Source of the DNA: Geothrix limicola
GTDB lineage: Bacteria > Acidobacteriota > Holophagae > Holophagales > Holophagaceae
Direction: 5' to 3'
Assembly (NCBI RefSeq): GCF_030268085.1
Contig: NZ_BSDE01000001.1
Span: forward strand, 868,001-932,000
DNA: 64,000 nt
A program made the translations under genes and the position numbers. Every line of letters begins with the position of its first letter. Positions within the stretch are counted from its first letter, which is position 1. The notes under the pieces were generated by a model. It had not been told where the DNA came from and ran no database searches. It was given only the letters and a program-made list of their open reading frames with translations. This document shows positions 25,411 to 34,322 of the stretch, piece after piece.

Positions 25411-25425
25411 TTTGCCATGGCTGGC

Positions 25426-25468
25426 GACAAGGACGAGGGCACATGAAGTGTCCTCGTTAACCCTTGTC
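25426..25468 (+). terminator. Long hairpin downstream of tRNA-Ile2
   Basis: Inner stem ACGAGGGCAC/GTGTCCTCGT (25433-25442 with 25448-25457, one G-U pair) and outer stem GACAAGG/CCTTGTC make one extended hairpin. There is no strong U-run. It lies between the tRNA and the convergent end of the GntR-family gene and may serve both. Confidence 0.6.
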
Positions 25469-25493
25469 ATATTTGGCTGTTAAAGGCGATTGC

Positions 25494-26210
25494 CTAGATG
25501 ATCCATTTGCGGAGTTCCCCCTCGGCGAAGATCAGGTGGGCCAGCATCGCCTCGGACGCCTTCTTGGGAGACCGGGAGCGGATGGCTTCCAGGATCTCGG
25601 AATGCTGATCGATGATCCGCTGCGCGTTCTGGATGTTGTCGTGGTACAGCTGTCGCCGGGCCACGGAATTGGCCTTGGCGAATTCCTCGGACACGGTCTT
25701 GAACAGCTTGGTGAGCAGGCTGTTGTGGGTGGCCTCGGCCACGGCGTAGTGGAAGGCCGCGTCGAATTCCTCGCCCTTTTCGGGATCGAGCACATTCAAC
25801 CGTTCGCGCATCTTTTCGAGCATGGCCTCGATGTGATCCAGCTCTTCTTCCGTGGCCCGTTCAGCGGCCAGGCTGGCCGTGGCCGTTTCGAAAATGCGCC
25901 GCATCTCGAACATATCGAGAAGTGAACTGCGCTCCACCGCCAGGAACATCGCCAGAGGCCGGATGATGTCGTCGGTCTCGGTGCCTCGCACGAAGGTGCC
26001 CTCTCCCGGCCGGATATCGATGACACCGAGCATCTCCAGGGTCCGGATGGCCTCCCGCACTGAGGCGCGGCTCACCTGGAACTGTTCCGCCAGTTCCCGC
26101 TCGGCCAGCAGCTTGTCCCCGGGCTTCAACCGGCCATCGGTGATGAGTTTTTTGATCTGCTCCACGATCTCTTCGTAGAGGCGCTTGGTCTTTATCGGGG
26201 TGAAATCCAT
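25494..26210 (-). CDS. FadR/GntR-family regulator of lactate utilisation
   Basis: A 238-residue regulator with an N-terminal GntR winged helix (about 10-75, recognition helix in FQVSRASVREAIRTLEML) and an all-helical FCD ligand domain (about 90-225, with metal-ligand style His residues in AAFHYAVAEATHN and IIDQHSEILEAI). Members LldR, LutR and PdhR sense lactate or pyruvate and release a TGGTnnnACCA-type operator. It is divergent from the lactate permease gene, and a perfect operator of that type sits between them, so control of the lct-dld-lutABC genes is very likely. Confidence 0.9.
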   Translation of the reverse strand: MDFTPIKTKRLYEEIVEQIKKLITDGRLKPGDKLLAERELAEQFQVSRASVREAIRTLEMLGVIDIRPGEGTFVRGTETDDIIRPLAMFLAVERSSLLDMFEMRRIFETATASLAAERATEEELDHIEAMLEKMRERLNVLDPEKGEEFDAAFHYAVAEATHNSLLTKLFKTVSEEFAKANSVARRQLYHDNIQNAQRIIDQHSEILEAIRSRSPKKASEAMLAHLIFAEGELRKWII

Positions 26211-26288
26211 GGGGTCACTTTGAAATGGACGTCTAAACAGTAGGAAAAAAGAACATGCAACCTGTGATCAAAATACCACGCTCACTAC

Positions 26289-26299
26289 TGGTCTGACCA
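26289..26299. promoter_or_regulatory. FadR/LldR-type operator
   Basis: TGGTCTGACCA is a perfect 11-bp dyad around a central T. It matches the operator pattern of FadR-family lactate/pyruvate regulators and lies in the divergent region between the GntR-family gene and the lactate permease gene. Confidence 0.75.
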
Positions 26300-26378
26300 C
26301 TAGACCCATTGTAATCTTCGGCCAGGATCTTTTCAAAAACGCTATCTATCCATCATCTACCCCCTTAAAGGAGGCTTC

Positions 26379-28118
26379 ATGACCCCCTGGACTCAGGTCT
26401 ATTCCCCCGTGGCGGGGAATATCTTTCTTTCCGCCCTGGTGGCCGCCTTGCCGGTCTTTGTGCTCCTGGGTTTCCTGGCCAAGCACGTGAAGGCCCATTA
26501 CTCCGCCATCCTGGGCCTCATCACCTGCCTGGCCGTCGCCATCGCCGTCTACAAGATGCCTGCAGGTCTGGCCGGCATGGCCGCCGTCAACGGCGCCCTC
26601 TTCGGCCTGGCGCCCATCGGCTGGATCGTGCTGAACGCCATCTTCATCTACGACATCACCGTGAAATCCGGCGATTTCGAGGTGGTGAAGCACTCCATCG
26701 CGGGGCTGGCGGGGGATCGCCGCATCCAGGCCCTGCTCATCGCCTTCAGCTTCGGGGCCTTCATCGAAGGGGCCGCGGGCTTCGGCACCCCGGTGGCCAT
26801 CAGCGCCGCCATGCTCATCGGCCTGGGCTTCCGCCCTCTCCAGGCCGCCGGCCTTGCATTGATCGGCAACACGGCTCCCGTGGCCTATGGCGCCCTGGGT
26901 AGCCCCCTCATCGCGCTCGCCGGTGTCACCGGCCTGCCCCTGGACATGCTGAGCGCTGCCGCGGGCCGCATCCTGCCCTTCTTCTCGTTGATCGTGCCCT
27001 TCTGGATCATCTGGACCATGGCCGGACGCAAGGCCATGTTGGAAGTCTGGCCGGCCTGCCTGGTGGCGGGCGGCAGCTTCGCCATCACCCAGTTCGCCGT
27101 GAGCAATTTCCATGGCCCCTGGCTGGTGGACATCATCGGCGCCATCGTCTCCATGATGTCCCTGGTGCTCTTCCTGAAGGTATGGCAGCCCAAGACCACC
27201 TGGCGCTACGAGCATGAGCGGGAAGAACCCCACGCCGCCAAGGTCGAGCAGCCCACCCGCAAGGTCGTGAAGGCCTGGATGCCCTGGGTGTTCCTCTCCC
27301 TCTTCGTGTTCGCCTGGGGCACGCCGCAGGTGAAGACCTTCCTCAATGGCGGCACCAAGGAGAAGCCGAACTTCCTCGCGGGGTACACCGTCAAGACCTT
27401 CGAGATCCCCCTGCTCCACAAGAACGTCATCAAGGCCCCGCCCGTGGTCGCCAAGGCCTCCGTCGAACCGGCCACCTGGACCTTCAATTGGCTCTCCCTC
27501 ACGGGCACCAGCCTGCTGCTCGCGGGCATCTGCAGCGGCCTCCTGCTGGGCTTCCGCCCCATGGCCCTGGTCCGCATCTTCGGCCACACCATCAATCGCG
27601 TGAAGATCTCCCTGCTCACCATCGCGGCCATGCTGGCCCTCGGTTTCGTGTCGAAGTCCGCCGGCCTGGACGCCACCATGGGCCTGGCCTTCGCCAGCAC
27701 CGGCGCTCTCTTCCCCTTCTTCAGCGCCATGCTGGGCTGGTTGGGCGTGGCCCTCACGGGCAGCGACACCTCCGCCAACGTACTGTTCGGCGGCCTGCAG
27801 AAGATCACCGCCCAGCAGCTGGGCCTGAACCCGATCCTCACCGCGGCGGCCAACACTACCGGCGGCGTCATGGGCAAGATGATCGACGCCCAGAGCCTCG
27901 TGGTGGCCTCCGTCGCCACCAACCAGCAGGGCGAGGAGGGCACCATCCTCCGTTACGTGTTCTTCCACAGCCTCTCCCTGGCGGCCATGGTGGGTATCGT
28001 GATCTTCCTCTACGCGAAGGTCCTGCCCGCGAACTGGATGCCCCAGCTCCCGCCTCCCGCTCCGACAGGCACGACGGCGGCGCCCGCCGCTCCCGCCCTG
28101 CCCGTCCCCGCGAAGTAA
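26379..28118 (+). CDS. lctP: L-lactate permease (LctP family)
   Basis: The 579-residue protein has 12 or more hydrophobic helices and LctP-family segments such as FGAFIEGAAGFGTPVAISAAM, GNTAPVAYGALGSP and LTGSDTSANVLFGGLQ. It imports lactate (and glycolate) by proton symport. A strong AAAGGAGG ribosome site precedes the ATG. It leads the lactate operon, followed after 96 bases containing a hairpin by the D-lactate dehydrogenase gene. The C-terminal tail is Pro/Ala-rich. Confidence 0.94.
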   Translation: MTPWTQVYSPVAGNIFLSALVAALPVFVLLGFLAKHVKAHYSAILGLITCLAVAIAVYKMPAGLAGMAAVNGALFGLAPIGWIVLNAIFIYDITVKSGDFEVVKHSIAGLAGDRRIQALLIAFSFGAFIEGAAGFGTPVAISAAMLIGLGFRPLQAAGLALIGNTAPVAYGALGSPLIALAGVTGLPLDMLSAAAGRILPFFSLIVPFWIIWTMAGRKAMLEVWPACLVAGGSFAITQFAVSNFHGPWLVDIIGAIVSMMSLVLFLKVWQPKTTWRYEHEREEPHAAKVEQPTRKVVKAWMPWVFLSLFVFAWGTPQVKTFLNGGTKEKPNFLAGYTVKTFEIPLLHKNVIKAPPVVAKASVEPATWTFNWLSLTGTSLLLAGICSGLLLGFRPMALVRIFGHTINRVKISLLTIAAMLALGFVSKSAGLDATMGLAFASTGALFPFFSAMLGWLGVALTGSDTSANVLFGGLQKITAQQLGLNPILTAAANTTGGVMGKMIDAQSLVVASVATNQQGEEGTILRYVFFHSLSLAAMVGIVIFLYAKVLPANWMPQLPPPAPTGTTAAPAAPALPVPAK

Positions 28119-28147
28119 GCAGGGCGGCCTTTCGACGAACGCATGGA

Positions 28148-28179
28148 ATCCCGCCGACCTCAACACCTGTCGGCGGGAT
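28148..28179 (+). terminator. Hairpin between lactate permease and dehydrogenase genes
   Basis: A perfect 11-bp stem ATCCCGCCGAC/GTCGGCGGGAT with a 10-base loop follows the permease gene. A weak U-run (TTC) suggests partial termination or mRNA stabilisation within the operon. Confidence 0.6.
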
Positions 28180-28214
28180 TTCGCACCACCCCGCAAGGAA
28201 TGAGGATCTTTTTC

Positions 28215-31067
28215 ATGACCACTGCCAGTACCCCCCTGAGGGAATCCATCGCGGCCATCGTGGGGCCCGACCGCGTGCTCGACCGACCCGTCGACCTCAT
28301 CGCCTTCGCCTCGGATGCCAGCTTCTACCGGCTCATCCCCAAGGCCGTGGCCTTCGCGTCGAACGTGGAGGAGGTTCGTTCGCTCTTCCGTCTGAGCCGC
28401 GAACGGAAGATCCCCATGACCTTCAGGGCCGCGGGCACCAGCCTCTCGGGCCAGTCCGTGTCGGACGGCATCCTCGTGGAAGTCGCCCGCAATTGGCGCG
28501 GCATCCAGGTGCTGGAGGGCGGCGCCAAGGTGAAGGTCCAGCCCGGCGTCATCGGCGCCCACGTGAACCATGCCCTCAAGTTCTTCAAGGCGAAGATGGG
28601 CCCCGATCCCGCCTCCATCAACACCTGCACGGTGGGCGGCATCCTCTCCAACAACTCCAGCGGCATGTGTTGCGGCGTGACGCAGAACGCCTACCACACG
28701 CTCGAATCGCTGACCTTTGTGCTGCCCTCGGGCACCGTGATCGATACGGCTTCGCCCGACGCCAATGAACAGTTCTGCGCCCTGGAGCCAGCCTTGGCGC
28801 AAGGGCTTTTGAACCTCAAGGCCGAACTCCTGGCCAACCGGCCCCTGGCCGAGCGCATCCGCGCCAAGTACCGCATGAAGAACACCACGGGCTATTCGCT
28901 GAATGCCTTCATCGATTTCGATCGGCCGGTGGACATCTTCCGCAACCTGCTGGTGGGTTCCGAAGGCACCCTCGCCTTCATCGCCGAGGCGGTGTTGAAG
29001 TCGGTGCCCGATCTGCCCGTGAAGGTGACGGGCTTCCTGCTCTTCCCTGATCTCCACGCCGCCTGCGCGGCCATTGTGCCCCTGCGCGACGCGGGCGCGG
29101 CTGCCCTCGAGATGCTGGACCGCGCCTCCCTGCGATCCGTCGAGAACCAGCCGGGCACCCCGCCCTCCATCAAGACCCTGCCCGAAGGCGCCGCCGCCCT
29201 CCTCGTGGAGTTCCAGGGCCCCAACGAGTCGGCCCGCGCCGAGTTGGAGCGCCTCGCCCTGGCCGCCGCCGGGAACCTCACCCTGCTGGAGCCCGCCCGC
29301 TTCACCCATGATCCCGTGGAGCAGGCCCTCTTCTGGAAGATCCGGTCGGGCACCTTCCCCTCCGTGGGCGCGGTGCGCAAGCGCGGCACGACGGTGCTCA
29401 TCGAGGATGTGGCCTTCCCCATCGACAAACTGGCGGACGCGGCGGTGGACCTTACCAAGCTCTTCGCCAAGCACCGCTATGACGAGGCCATCCTCTTCGG
29501 TCACGCCAAGGACGGCAACCTGCACTTCGTCATCACCCAGTCCTTCAACGATCAGGCCGCGGTGGACCGCTATTCGGCGCTCATCGATGACGTGGTGGAA
29601 CTGGTCGTCAAGAAATACGACGGGGCCCTCAAGGCCGAGCACGGCACGGGCCGCAACATGGCCCCCTTCGTGGAAGCCGAATGGGGACCGGAAGCCAAGG
29701 CCGTCATGGAAAAGCTCAAGGCCCTCGTGGATCCCGAGCACCTGCTGAACCCCGGCGTCATCCTCAACGCCGATCCCAAGTGCCACCTGGCCGACCTCAA
29801 GCCCATGCCCGGCGTGGAGGAGGAAGTCGACAAGTGCATCGAGTGCGGCTACTGCGAGCCCAAGTGCCCCAGCCGCGAACTCACGCTCACGCCCCGCCAG
29901 CGCATTGTCGTGCGCCGCGAGATGGCCCGCCTCGAATCCAGCCGCGAGAACCCCGCCCTGCTCGCCTCCCTGCGAGAAGCCTGGCCCTACATGGCGCTGG
30001 ACACCTGCGCCGTGGACGGCCTGTGCGCGACGGCCTGCCCCGTCAGCATCGACACGGGCCAGCTCACCAAGCGTTTCCGCAGGGCCAACCACAGCCGACG
30101 GGCCCAGAAGATCGCTCTTTCCGTCGCGCGGAACTTCGCCACCGTGGAACCCATCATGCGAGTGGCCCTGCGCTCGGGTCACCTCGTGCAGAGCCTCTTC
30201 GGACCCAAGGTGATGCCCTTCATCACGCGGGTCCTGAAGACCTTCGGCGCCTCCCACCAGTGGAGCCCCGAGATGCCCAAGGCCACCAAGGCGCCCCTTC
30301 CCCTGACTTCGAACGAGAAGGCCCAGGCCATCTACTTCCCCGCCTGCATCTCCCGCATGATGGGCCACCTGCCGGGAGAACCCGAGGAGATGAGCCTCGT
30401 GGAGGCCCTCGTGAAGGTGGCGGAGCGGGCCGGTGTTCCGGTCCACATCCCGCGCGATGTGGAAGGCACCTGCTGCGGCGTGCCCTTCTCGTCCAAAGGT
30501 TTCGACCTGGCCCACAAGTACACCGTGAACCATGCCATCGAAAAGTTCTGGGAATGGAGCGACGGGGGCCGTTTGTCCATCGTCATGGACACCAGTCCCT
30601 GCACCTACGGCATGATCACCAGCCGTGCCTATCTGACGCCTGAGAACCAGGCGAAGTTCGACAAGCTGAGGATTCTCGACAGCACCGCCTTCGCCCACGA
30701 TGTGCTGCTGCCGCGGCTCCGGGTCACGCACAAGGTGGGTTCGGTGGCGCTGCACCCGGTCTGTTCGGTGACCAAGATGAACCTGTTGCCCAAGCTTGAA
30801 GGCGTGGCCAAGGCCTGTGCTGACAACGTGGTGGTGCCGCGCGACGCCGGCTGCTGCGGGTTCGCGGGGGACCGGGGCTTCACCCACCCCGAGCTGACGG
30901 CTTCGGCCACCAAGCATGAGGCCCGCGAAGTGAAGGCCCAGGCCTTCGACGGCCACTACGCCAGCAGTCGCACCTGCGAGGTGGGCATGACGCGATCCAC
31001 CGGCGCGGTCTATCGGAGCTTCCTATACTTGCTGGAATCCGCGACCCGGCCGGAGGTGGTCCAGTGA
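28215..31067 (+). CDS. FAD/Fe-S D-lactate dehydrogenase (Dld-II type)
   Basis: The 950-residue protein joins a VAO-type FAD domain (about 20-260, FRAAGTSLSGQSVSDG and NNSSGMCCG), an FAD-oxidase C-terminal domain (about 265-535), a two-cluster ferredoxin region (CIECGYCEPKCP starting at residue 541; CAVDGLCATACP starting near 598) and a C-terminal CCG region (CCGVPFSSKG, CCGFAGDRG). This matches the large membrane-associated D-lactate dehydrogenase first described in Shewanella, feeding electrons to quinone. The start at 28215 is favoured by AGGA eight bases upstream. The gene overlaps lutA by four bases. Confidence 0.92.
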   Translation: MTTASTPLRESIAAIVGPDRVLDRPVDLIAFASDASFYRLIPKAVAFASNVEEVRSLFRLSRERKIPMTFRAAGTSLSGQSVSDGILVEVARNWRGIQVLEGGAKVKVQPGVIGAHVNHALKFFKAKMGPDPASINTCTVGGILSNNSSGMCCGVTQNAYHTLESLTFVLPSGTVIDTASPDANEQFCALEPALAQGLLNLKAELLANRPLAERIRAKYRMKNTTGYSLNAFIDFDRPVDIFRNLLVGSEGTLAFIAEAVLKSVPDLPVKVTGFLLFPDLHAACAAIVPLRDAGAAALEMLDRASLRSVENQPGTPPSIKTLPEGAAALLVEFQGPNESARAELERLALAAAGNLTLLEPARFTHDPVEQALFWKIRSGTFPSVGAVRKRGTTVLIEDVAFPIDKLADAAVDLTKLFAKHRYDEAILFGHAKDGNLHFVITQSFNDQAAVDRYSALIDDVVELVVKKYDGALKAEHGTGRNMAPFVEAEWGPEAKAVMEKLKALVDPEHLLNPGVILNADPKCHLADLKPMPGVEEEVDKCIECGYCEPKCPSRELTLTPRQRIVVRREMARLESSRENPALLASLREAWPYMALDTCAVDGLCATACPVSIDTGQLTKRFRRANHSRRAQKIALSVARNFATVEPIMRVALRSGHLVQSLFGPKVMPFITRVLKTFGASHQWSPEMPKATKAPLPLTSNEKAQAIYFPACISRMMGHLPGEPEEMSLVEALVKVAERAGVPVHIPRDVEGTCCGVPFSSKGFDLAHKYTVNHAIEKFWEWSDGGRLSIVMDTSPCTYGMITSRAYLTPENQAKFDKLRILDSTAFAHDVLLPRLRVTHKVGSVALHPVCSVTKMNLLPKLEGVAKACADNVVVPRDAGCCGFAGDRGFTHPELTASATKHEAREVKAQAFDGHYASSRTCEVGMTRSTGAVYRSFLYLLESATRPEVVQ

Positions 31068-31807
31068 GCTCGAAACCGACCAAGGTCTACTTCTACGGCA
31101 CCTGCCTGGTGGATCTCTTCTTTCCGGATGCGGGCATGGCAGGCATCCAGCTCCTGCGGGAGGCCGGGTTGGAGGTGATCTTCCCCCAGGGCCAAACCTG
31201 CTGCGGCCAGCCCGCCTTCAACTGCGGCTACTGGGAGGAGGCACGTGACGTGGCCCGCACCCAGGTCGCCCTCTTCCCCCAGGACCTGCCCGTGATCCTG
31301 CCCTCGGGCAGCTGCGCCGGCATGATGAAGGTGCACTATCCGGAACTGTTCCACGGCCAGCCGGACGAGGCGAAGGTCCGCGCCTTCAGCGCCCGTGTCT
31401 TCGAGCTGACCCAGTTCCTGGTGGAGGTCCTCGACGTGAAACTGAAGGATCTGGGCGAGCCCGTGAAGGTGACCTGGCACAGTTCCTGTCACGCCGTTCG
31501 CGATCTGGGCTTGAAGGGCGAACCCCAGTCCCTGATCGGCCAGCTGTCGAATGTCACCCTGGCCCCGTTGGCACGGGAGCATGAATGCTGCGGCTTCGGC
31601 GGCACCTTCTCCGTGCGCCAGCCGGAGATCTCGGGGGCCATGTCCTGCGACAAGGCCGCGGATGCCGAAGCCACCGGCGCCTCCGTGGTCCTGTCCACGG
31701 ACGGCGGCTGTCTGCTCAATGTGAACGGCACTCTGGAGGCGAAGCAGAGCCCCCTCCGCGTCCAGCACATCGCTGAATTCCTGTGGGAGCGGACCCATGC
31801 ACGTTGA
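31064..31807 (+). CDS. lutA: L-lactate dehydrogenase complex subunit LutA
   Basis: The 247-residue protein has two CCG domains (CCGQPAFNCG near 46-55 and HECCGFGGTFSVR near 172-184), the heterodisulfide reductase-like folds that bind Fe-S clusters in LutA. LutABC oxidises L-lactate to pyruvate. The GTG start overlaps the stop of the D-lactate dehydrogenase gene (GTGA), and its end overlaps lutB by 11 bases, indicating tight coupling. Confidence 0.95.
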   Translation: MSSKPTKVYFYGTCLVDLFFPDAGMAGIQLLREAGLEVIFPQGQTCCGQPAFNCGYWEEARDVARTQVALFPQDLPVILPSGSCAGMMKVHYPELFHGQPDEAKVRAFSARVFELTQFLVEVLDVKLKDLGEPVKVTWHSSCHAVRDLGLKGEPQSLIGQLSNVTLAPLAREHECCGFGGTFSVRQPEISGAMSCDKAADAEATGASVVLSTDGGCLLNVNGTLEAKQSPLRVQHIAEFLWERTHAR

Positions 31808-33230
31808 ATCCGAAATCCACTTCCGCGACGCCGCTGCGAAGGCATTGCTGGATCCCCAGCTCCGGGCCAATTTCCGCCGGGCCATGGATGGCCTCATTTC
31901 CAAGCGCCGAGCCCAGTTCCCGGATCCCCGCGACCTGCAGGATCTGCGGGATCTCAGCACGGCCATCCGCTCGCGCAGCCTGCTGAACCTTCCCGATCTG
32001 CTGGAGCAGCTGGAAGCCAGCTGCAGGAAGAACGGCATCCAGGTGCACTGGGCCGAGACCTGCGAACAGGCCAACGAGCTCATCCTGGGCTTGCTCCAGG
32101 CCAAGGGTGCCAAGACCCTCGTCAAGGGCAAGAGCATGGTCTCCGAGGAGATGCACCTCAACGCCTTCCTTGAATCCAAGGGCATCGAGGCCCTCGAATC
32201 CGACCTCGGCGAGTACATCATCCAGCTCGATGGCGAGACGCCGAGCCACATCATCATGCCTGCCATCCACAAGAACAAGGATCAGATCGCCCGGCAGTTC
32301 AGCCAGAAGATCAAGGACGCGAAGTACACCGAGGACGTTGATGAGCTCACGGCCATGGCCCGCAAGGTGCTGCGCCAGAAATTCCTCGATGCGGACGCGG
32401 GCCTATCGGGCGTGAACTTCGCCGTGGCCGAGACCGGGACTCTCTGTCTCGTGGAGAACGAAGGCAACGGCCGCATGAGCACCCACGTGCCGCCCCTGCA
32501 CATCGCCGTGATGGGCCTGGAGAAGGTGGTGGCGCGCCTGGAGGACGTGGCGCCGCTGTACTCGATCCTCACGCGCTCAGCCACGGGCCAGGCCGTGAGC
32601 ACGTACTTCAACCTGATCTCGGGCCCTCGAGGCACCGGCGAGAAGGATGGCCCCCAGGAAGTGCATCTGGTCATCCTCGACAACGGCCGCTCGCGGATCT
32701 ACGCCGATCCCCAGCTGCGTGCCACCCTGCGCTGCATCCGCTGCGGCGCCTGCATGAACCACTGCCCCGTCTACACCCGCGTGGGCGGCCACGCCTACGA
32801 GGCCGTCTACCCCGGCCCCATCGGCAAGATCCTCACGCCCCAGATGGAAGGCGTCGGCGTCCGCCACGACCTGATCCATGGATCAAGCCTCTGCGGCGCC
32901 TGCGCGGAGGTATGTCCGGTCGAAATTCCCATTCCCGAAATCCTCGTGCGCCTGCGCCGCGAGGCCACCCATGAGGATGCCGGGTCCAAAGTGGAAGGTC
33001 GCGGCACGGGCCGCACGGCCACGGAAGACTGGGCCTGGCGACTCTGGGCCGGCGTGCTCAAACGCCCCACCCTTTATCGTCTGGCCGCCTGGTTCGCCAC
33101 GCGCTTCGGCAAGGCTCTGCCGACCGGGGCGCCGCTCATCAAGGATTGGACGCGGACCCGCACCAAACCCGTTCCAGCCCGCCGCTCACTGCAAGAGCGC
33201 ATGCGCGCCGAGGGAGCCCGCCATGACTAA
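31797..33230 (+). CDS. lutB: L-lactate dehydrogenase Fe-S subunit LutB
   Basis: The 477-residue protein has a LUD domain (about 60-300, TLVKGKSMVSEEMHLN) and a two-cluster ferredoxin region (CIRCGACMNHCPV from residue 313, CGACAEVCPV from 366). LutB passes electrons from lactate oxidation through its [4Fe-4S] clusters. It overlaps both neighbours lutA and lutC. The C-terminal 90 residues hold a basic helical extension. Confidence 0.95.
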   Translation: MHVESEIHFRDAAAKALLDPQLRANFRRAMDGLISKRRAQFPDPRDLQDLRDLSTAIRSRSLLNLPDLLEQLEASCRKNGIQVHWAETCEQANELILGLLQAKGAKTLVKGKSMVSEEMHLNAFLESKGIEALESDLGEYIIQLDGETPSHIIMPAIHKNKDQIARQFSQKIKDAKYTEDVDELTAMARKVLRQKFLDADAGLSGVNFAVAETGTLCLVENEGNGRMSTHVPPLHIAVMGLEKVVARLEDVAPLYSILTRSATGQAVSTYFNLISGPRGTGEKDGPQEVHLVILDNGRSRIYADPQLRATLRCIRCGACMNHCPVYTRVGGHAYEAVYPGPIGKILTPQMEGVGVRHDLIHGSSLCGACAEVCPVEIPIPEILVRLRREATHEDAGSKVEGRGTGRTATEDWAWRLWAGVLKRPTLYRLAAWFATRFGKALPTGAPLIKDWTRTRTKPVPARRSLQERMRAEGARHD

Positions 33231-33897
33231 CGCCACCGCCGATGCCCGCTCCGCCATCCTGGGCCGCCTCCGCGCTTCCATGGATACGGGCCCCCTGCCC
33301 GGCCTCGACACCGCCGTGCTCGAACGGCGCGCCTGGCCTGCCGCCGAACGCGTCGTCCGCCTGCGGAAAGGCATGGAGGCCGTCCACACGGAATTCCTCG
33401 ACGCCACCCCCGCCGATTGGCCCGCGGTGGTCCGTGCCTTCTGCGACCGGGAGGGGCTGAAGAACCTGCTCTTCGGGCCGGCCAGCGAAGCGGGCGCCGC
33501 TCTGGCAGACGCCTGGACCCCCGGCGGCACCCAGCTCCTGCCCTATGACCGTCCCGTGGAAACCTTCAAGGAGGAGCTCTTCACGGGCGTCGATGCCGGG
33601 TTTACTGACACCGTGGGCGGCGTGGCCGAAACCGGCGGACTGCTGCTGATGCCCGGCCCCGCCGAACCCCGGCTCATGTCCCTGGTACCGCCCATCCACA
33701 TCGCCCTGCTGCGGGCCTCCACCATCCAGAACACGTTCTGGTCCGCCGTGAAGTCCCTGGGATGGGGACGCCGCCTGCCCCCCAACGCCCTGATGATCTC
33801 CGGCCCCAGCAAGACCGCCGACATCGAGCAAACTCTCGCCTATGGCGTCCACGGCCCCAAGCGCCTCATCGTCGTGCTCGTGCAAGATCTCTCGTAG
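33223..33897 (+). CDS. lutC: Lactate utilisation protein LutC
   Basis: A 224-residue single LUD-domain protein (DTVGGVAETGGLLL, SLVPPIHIALL, SGPSKTADIEQTLAYGVHGP) matching LutC/YkgG. It is the third subunit of the L-lactate oxidation complex. The ATG overlaps the end of lutB. It is the last gene of the lactate operon; tRNA-Met follows after 35 bases. Confidence 0.94.
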   Translation: MTNATADARSAILGRLRASMDTGPLPGLDTAVLERRAWPAAERVVRLRKGMEAVHTEFLDATPADWPAVVRAFCDREGLKNLLFGPASEAGAALADAWTPGGTQLLPYDRPVETFKEELFTGVDAGFTDTVGGVAETGGLLLMPGPAEPRLMSLVPPIHIALLRASTIQNTFWSAVKSLGWGRRLPPNALMISGPSKTADIEQTLAYGVHGPKRLIVVLVQDLS

Positions 33898-33917
33898 ACG
33901 CAGGCCCAGGCCTACGC

Positions 33918-33923
33918 TACACT
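33918..33923 (+). promoter_or_regulatory. -10 element (TACACT) before tRNA-Met
   Basis: GCTACACTG at 33916-33924 repeats the sequence found before tRNA-Ile2 and lies nine bases before the tRNA 5-prime end. Confidence 0.4.
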
Positions 33924-33932
33924 GTGCGTTCT

Positions 33933-34009
33933 GGCTGGGTAGCTCAGGTGGTTAGAGCGAGGGTCTCATAATCCCTAGGTCGGCAGTTCGAGTCTGCCTC
34001 CAGCCACCA
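33933..34009 (+). tRNA. tRNA-Met (elongator, anticodon CAT)
   Basis: Acceptor GGCTGGG pairs with the CTCCAGCC end with one mismatch-type pair. The D-arm is AGCTCAGGTGGTTAGAGC, the anticodon loop CTCATAA and the T-arm GGCAGTTCGAGTCTGCC, and CCA is encoded. The body resembles elongator tRNA-Met, not initiator or Ile2. Downstream lies an inverted copy of the T-arm. Confidence 0.93.
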
Positions 34010-34012
34010 CTC

Positions 34013-34042
34013 AGAAGATCGGAGCCACGGCCCCGATCTTCT
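34013..34042 (+). terminator. Terminator of tRNA-Met
   Basis: A 10-bp stem AGAAGATCGG/CCGATCTTCT with an inner GGCC-containing loop, followed by TCTG. Confidence 0.7.
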
Positions 34043-34061
34043 TCTGTACGTACGGCAAGGA

Positions 34062-34210
34062 AGGCAGACTCGGACTGCCGAGAAGCAGTGGCGGCCCGAT
34101 AGGCCGCAGCGAGCAAGGCCCCAGTGGGGCCTGCGCAGCGTCCGCGGGCGTGGCCAGCCACGCGCCAGTTCGAGTCTGTCGGCCGAGTCTTGGGCGCGTG
34201 GTTCGAGATC
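34062..34210 (+). repeat. tRNA-Met-derived repeat region: inverted T-arm, hairpins and partial forward copy
   Basis: A 19-bp inverted copy of the tRNA-Met T-arm (34062-34080 against 33981-33999, one mismatch) comes first. Three GC hairpins follow: GCGGCC/GGCCGC at 34091-34107, GGCCCC/GGGGCC near 34116-34131, and GCGTGGC/GCCACGC at 34148-34163. Then comes a 13-base forward copy of the T-arm (CAGTTCGAGTCTG at 34167-34179). The arrangement parallels that after tRNA-Cys. I see no gene in 34010-34322. Confidence 0.75.
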
Positions 34211-34322
34211 TGAGATTCTCCTTAGAAACATCAGATATTAATATCAAAGACAGCTTGACCTCGAACAACCCCACGCGGTGTCCGCATTACCAGTCCGTTC
34301 CAAGCCTCAGCCAAGGAGTCCC

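Noticed and set aside
26346-30956. A 1536-codon open frame on the minus strand across the lactate genes
   Set aside because: It is antisense to lctP and the D-lactate dehydrogenase gene, has Gly/His/Gln-rich content with no domain, and results from strong GC bias at codon third positions.
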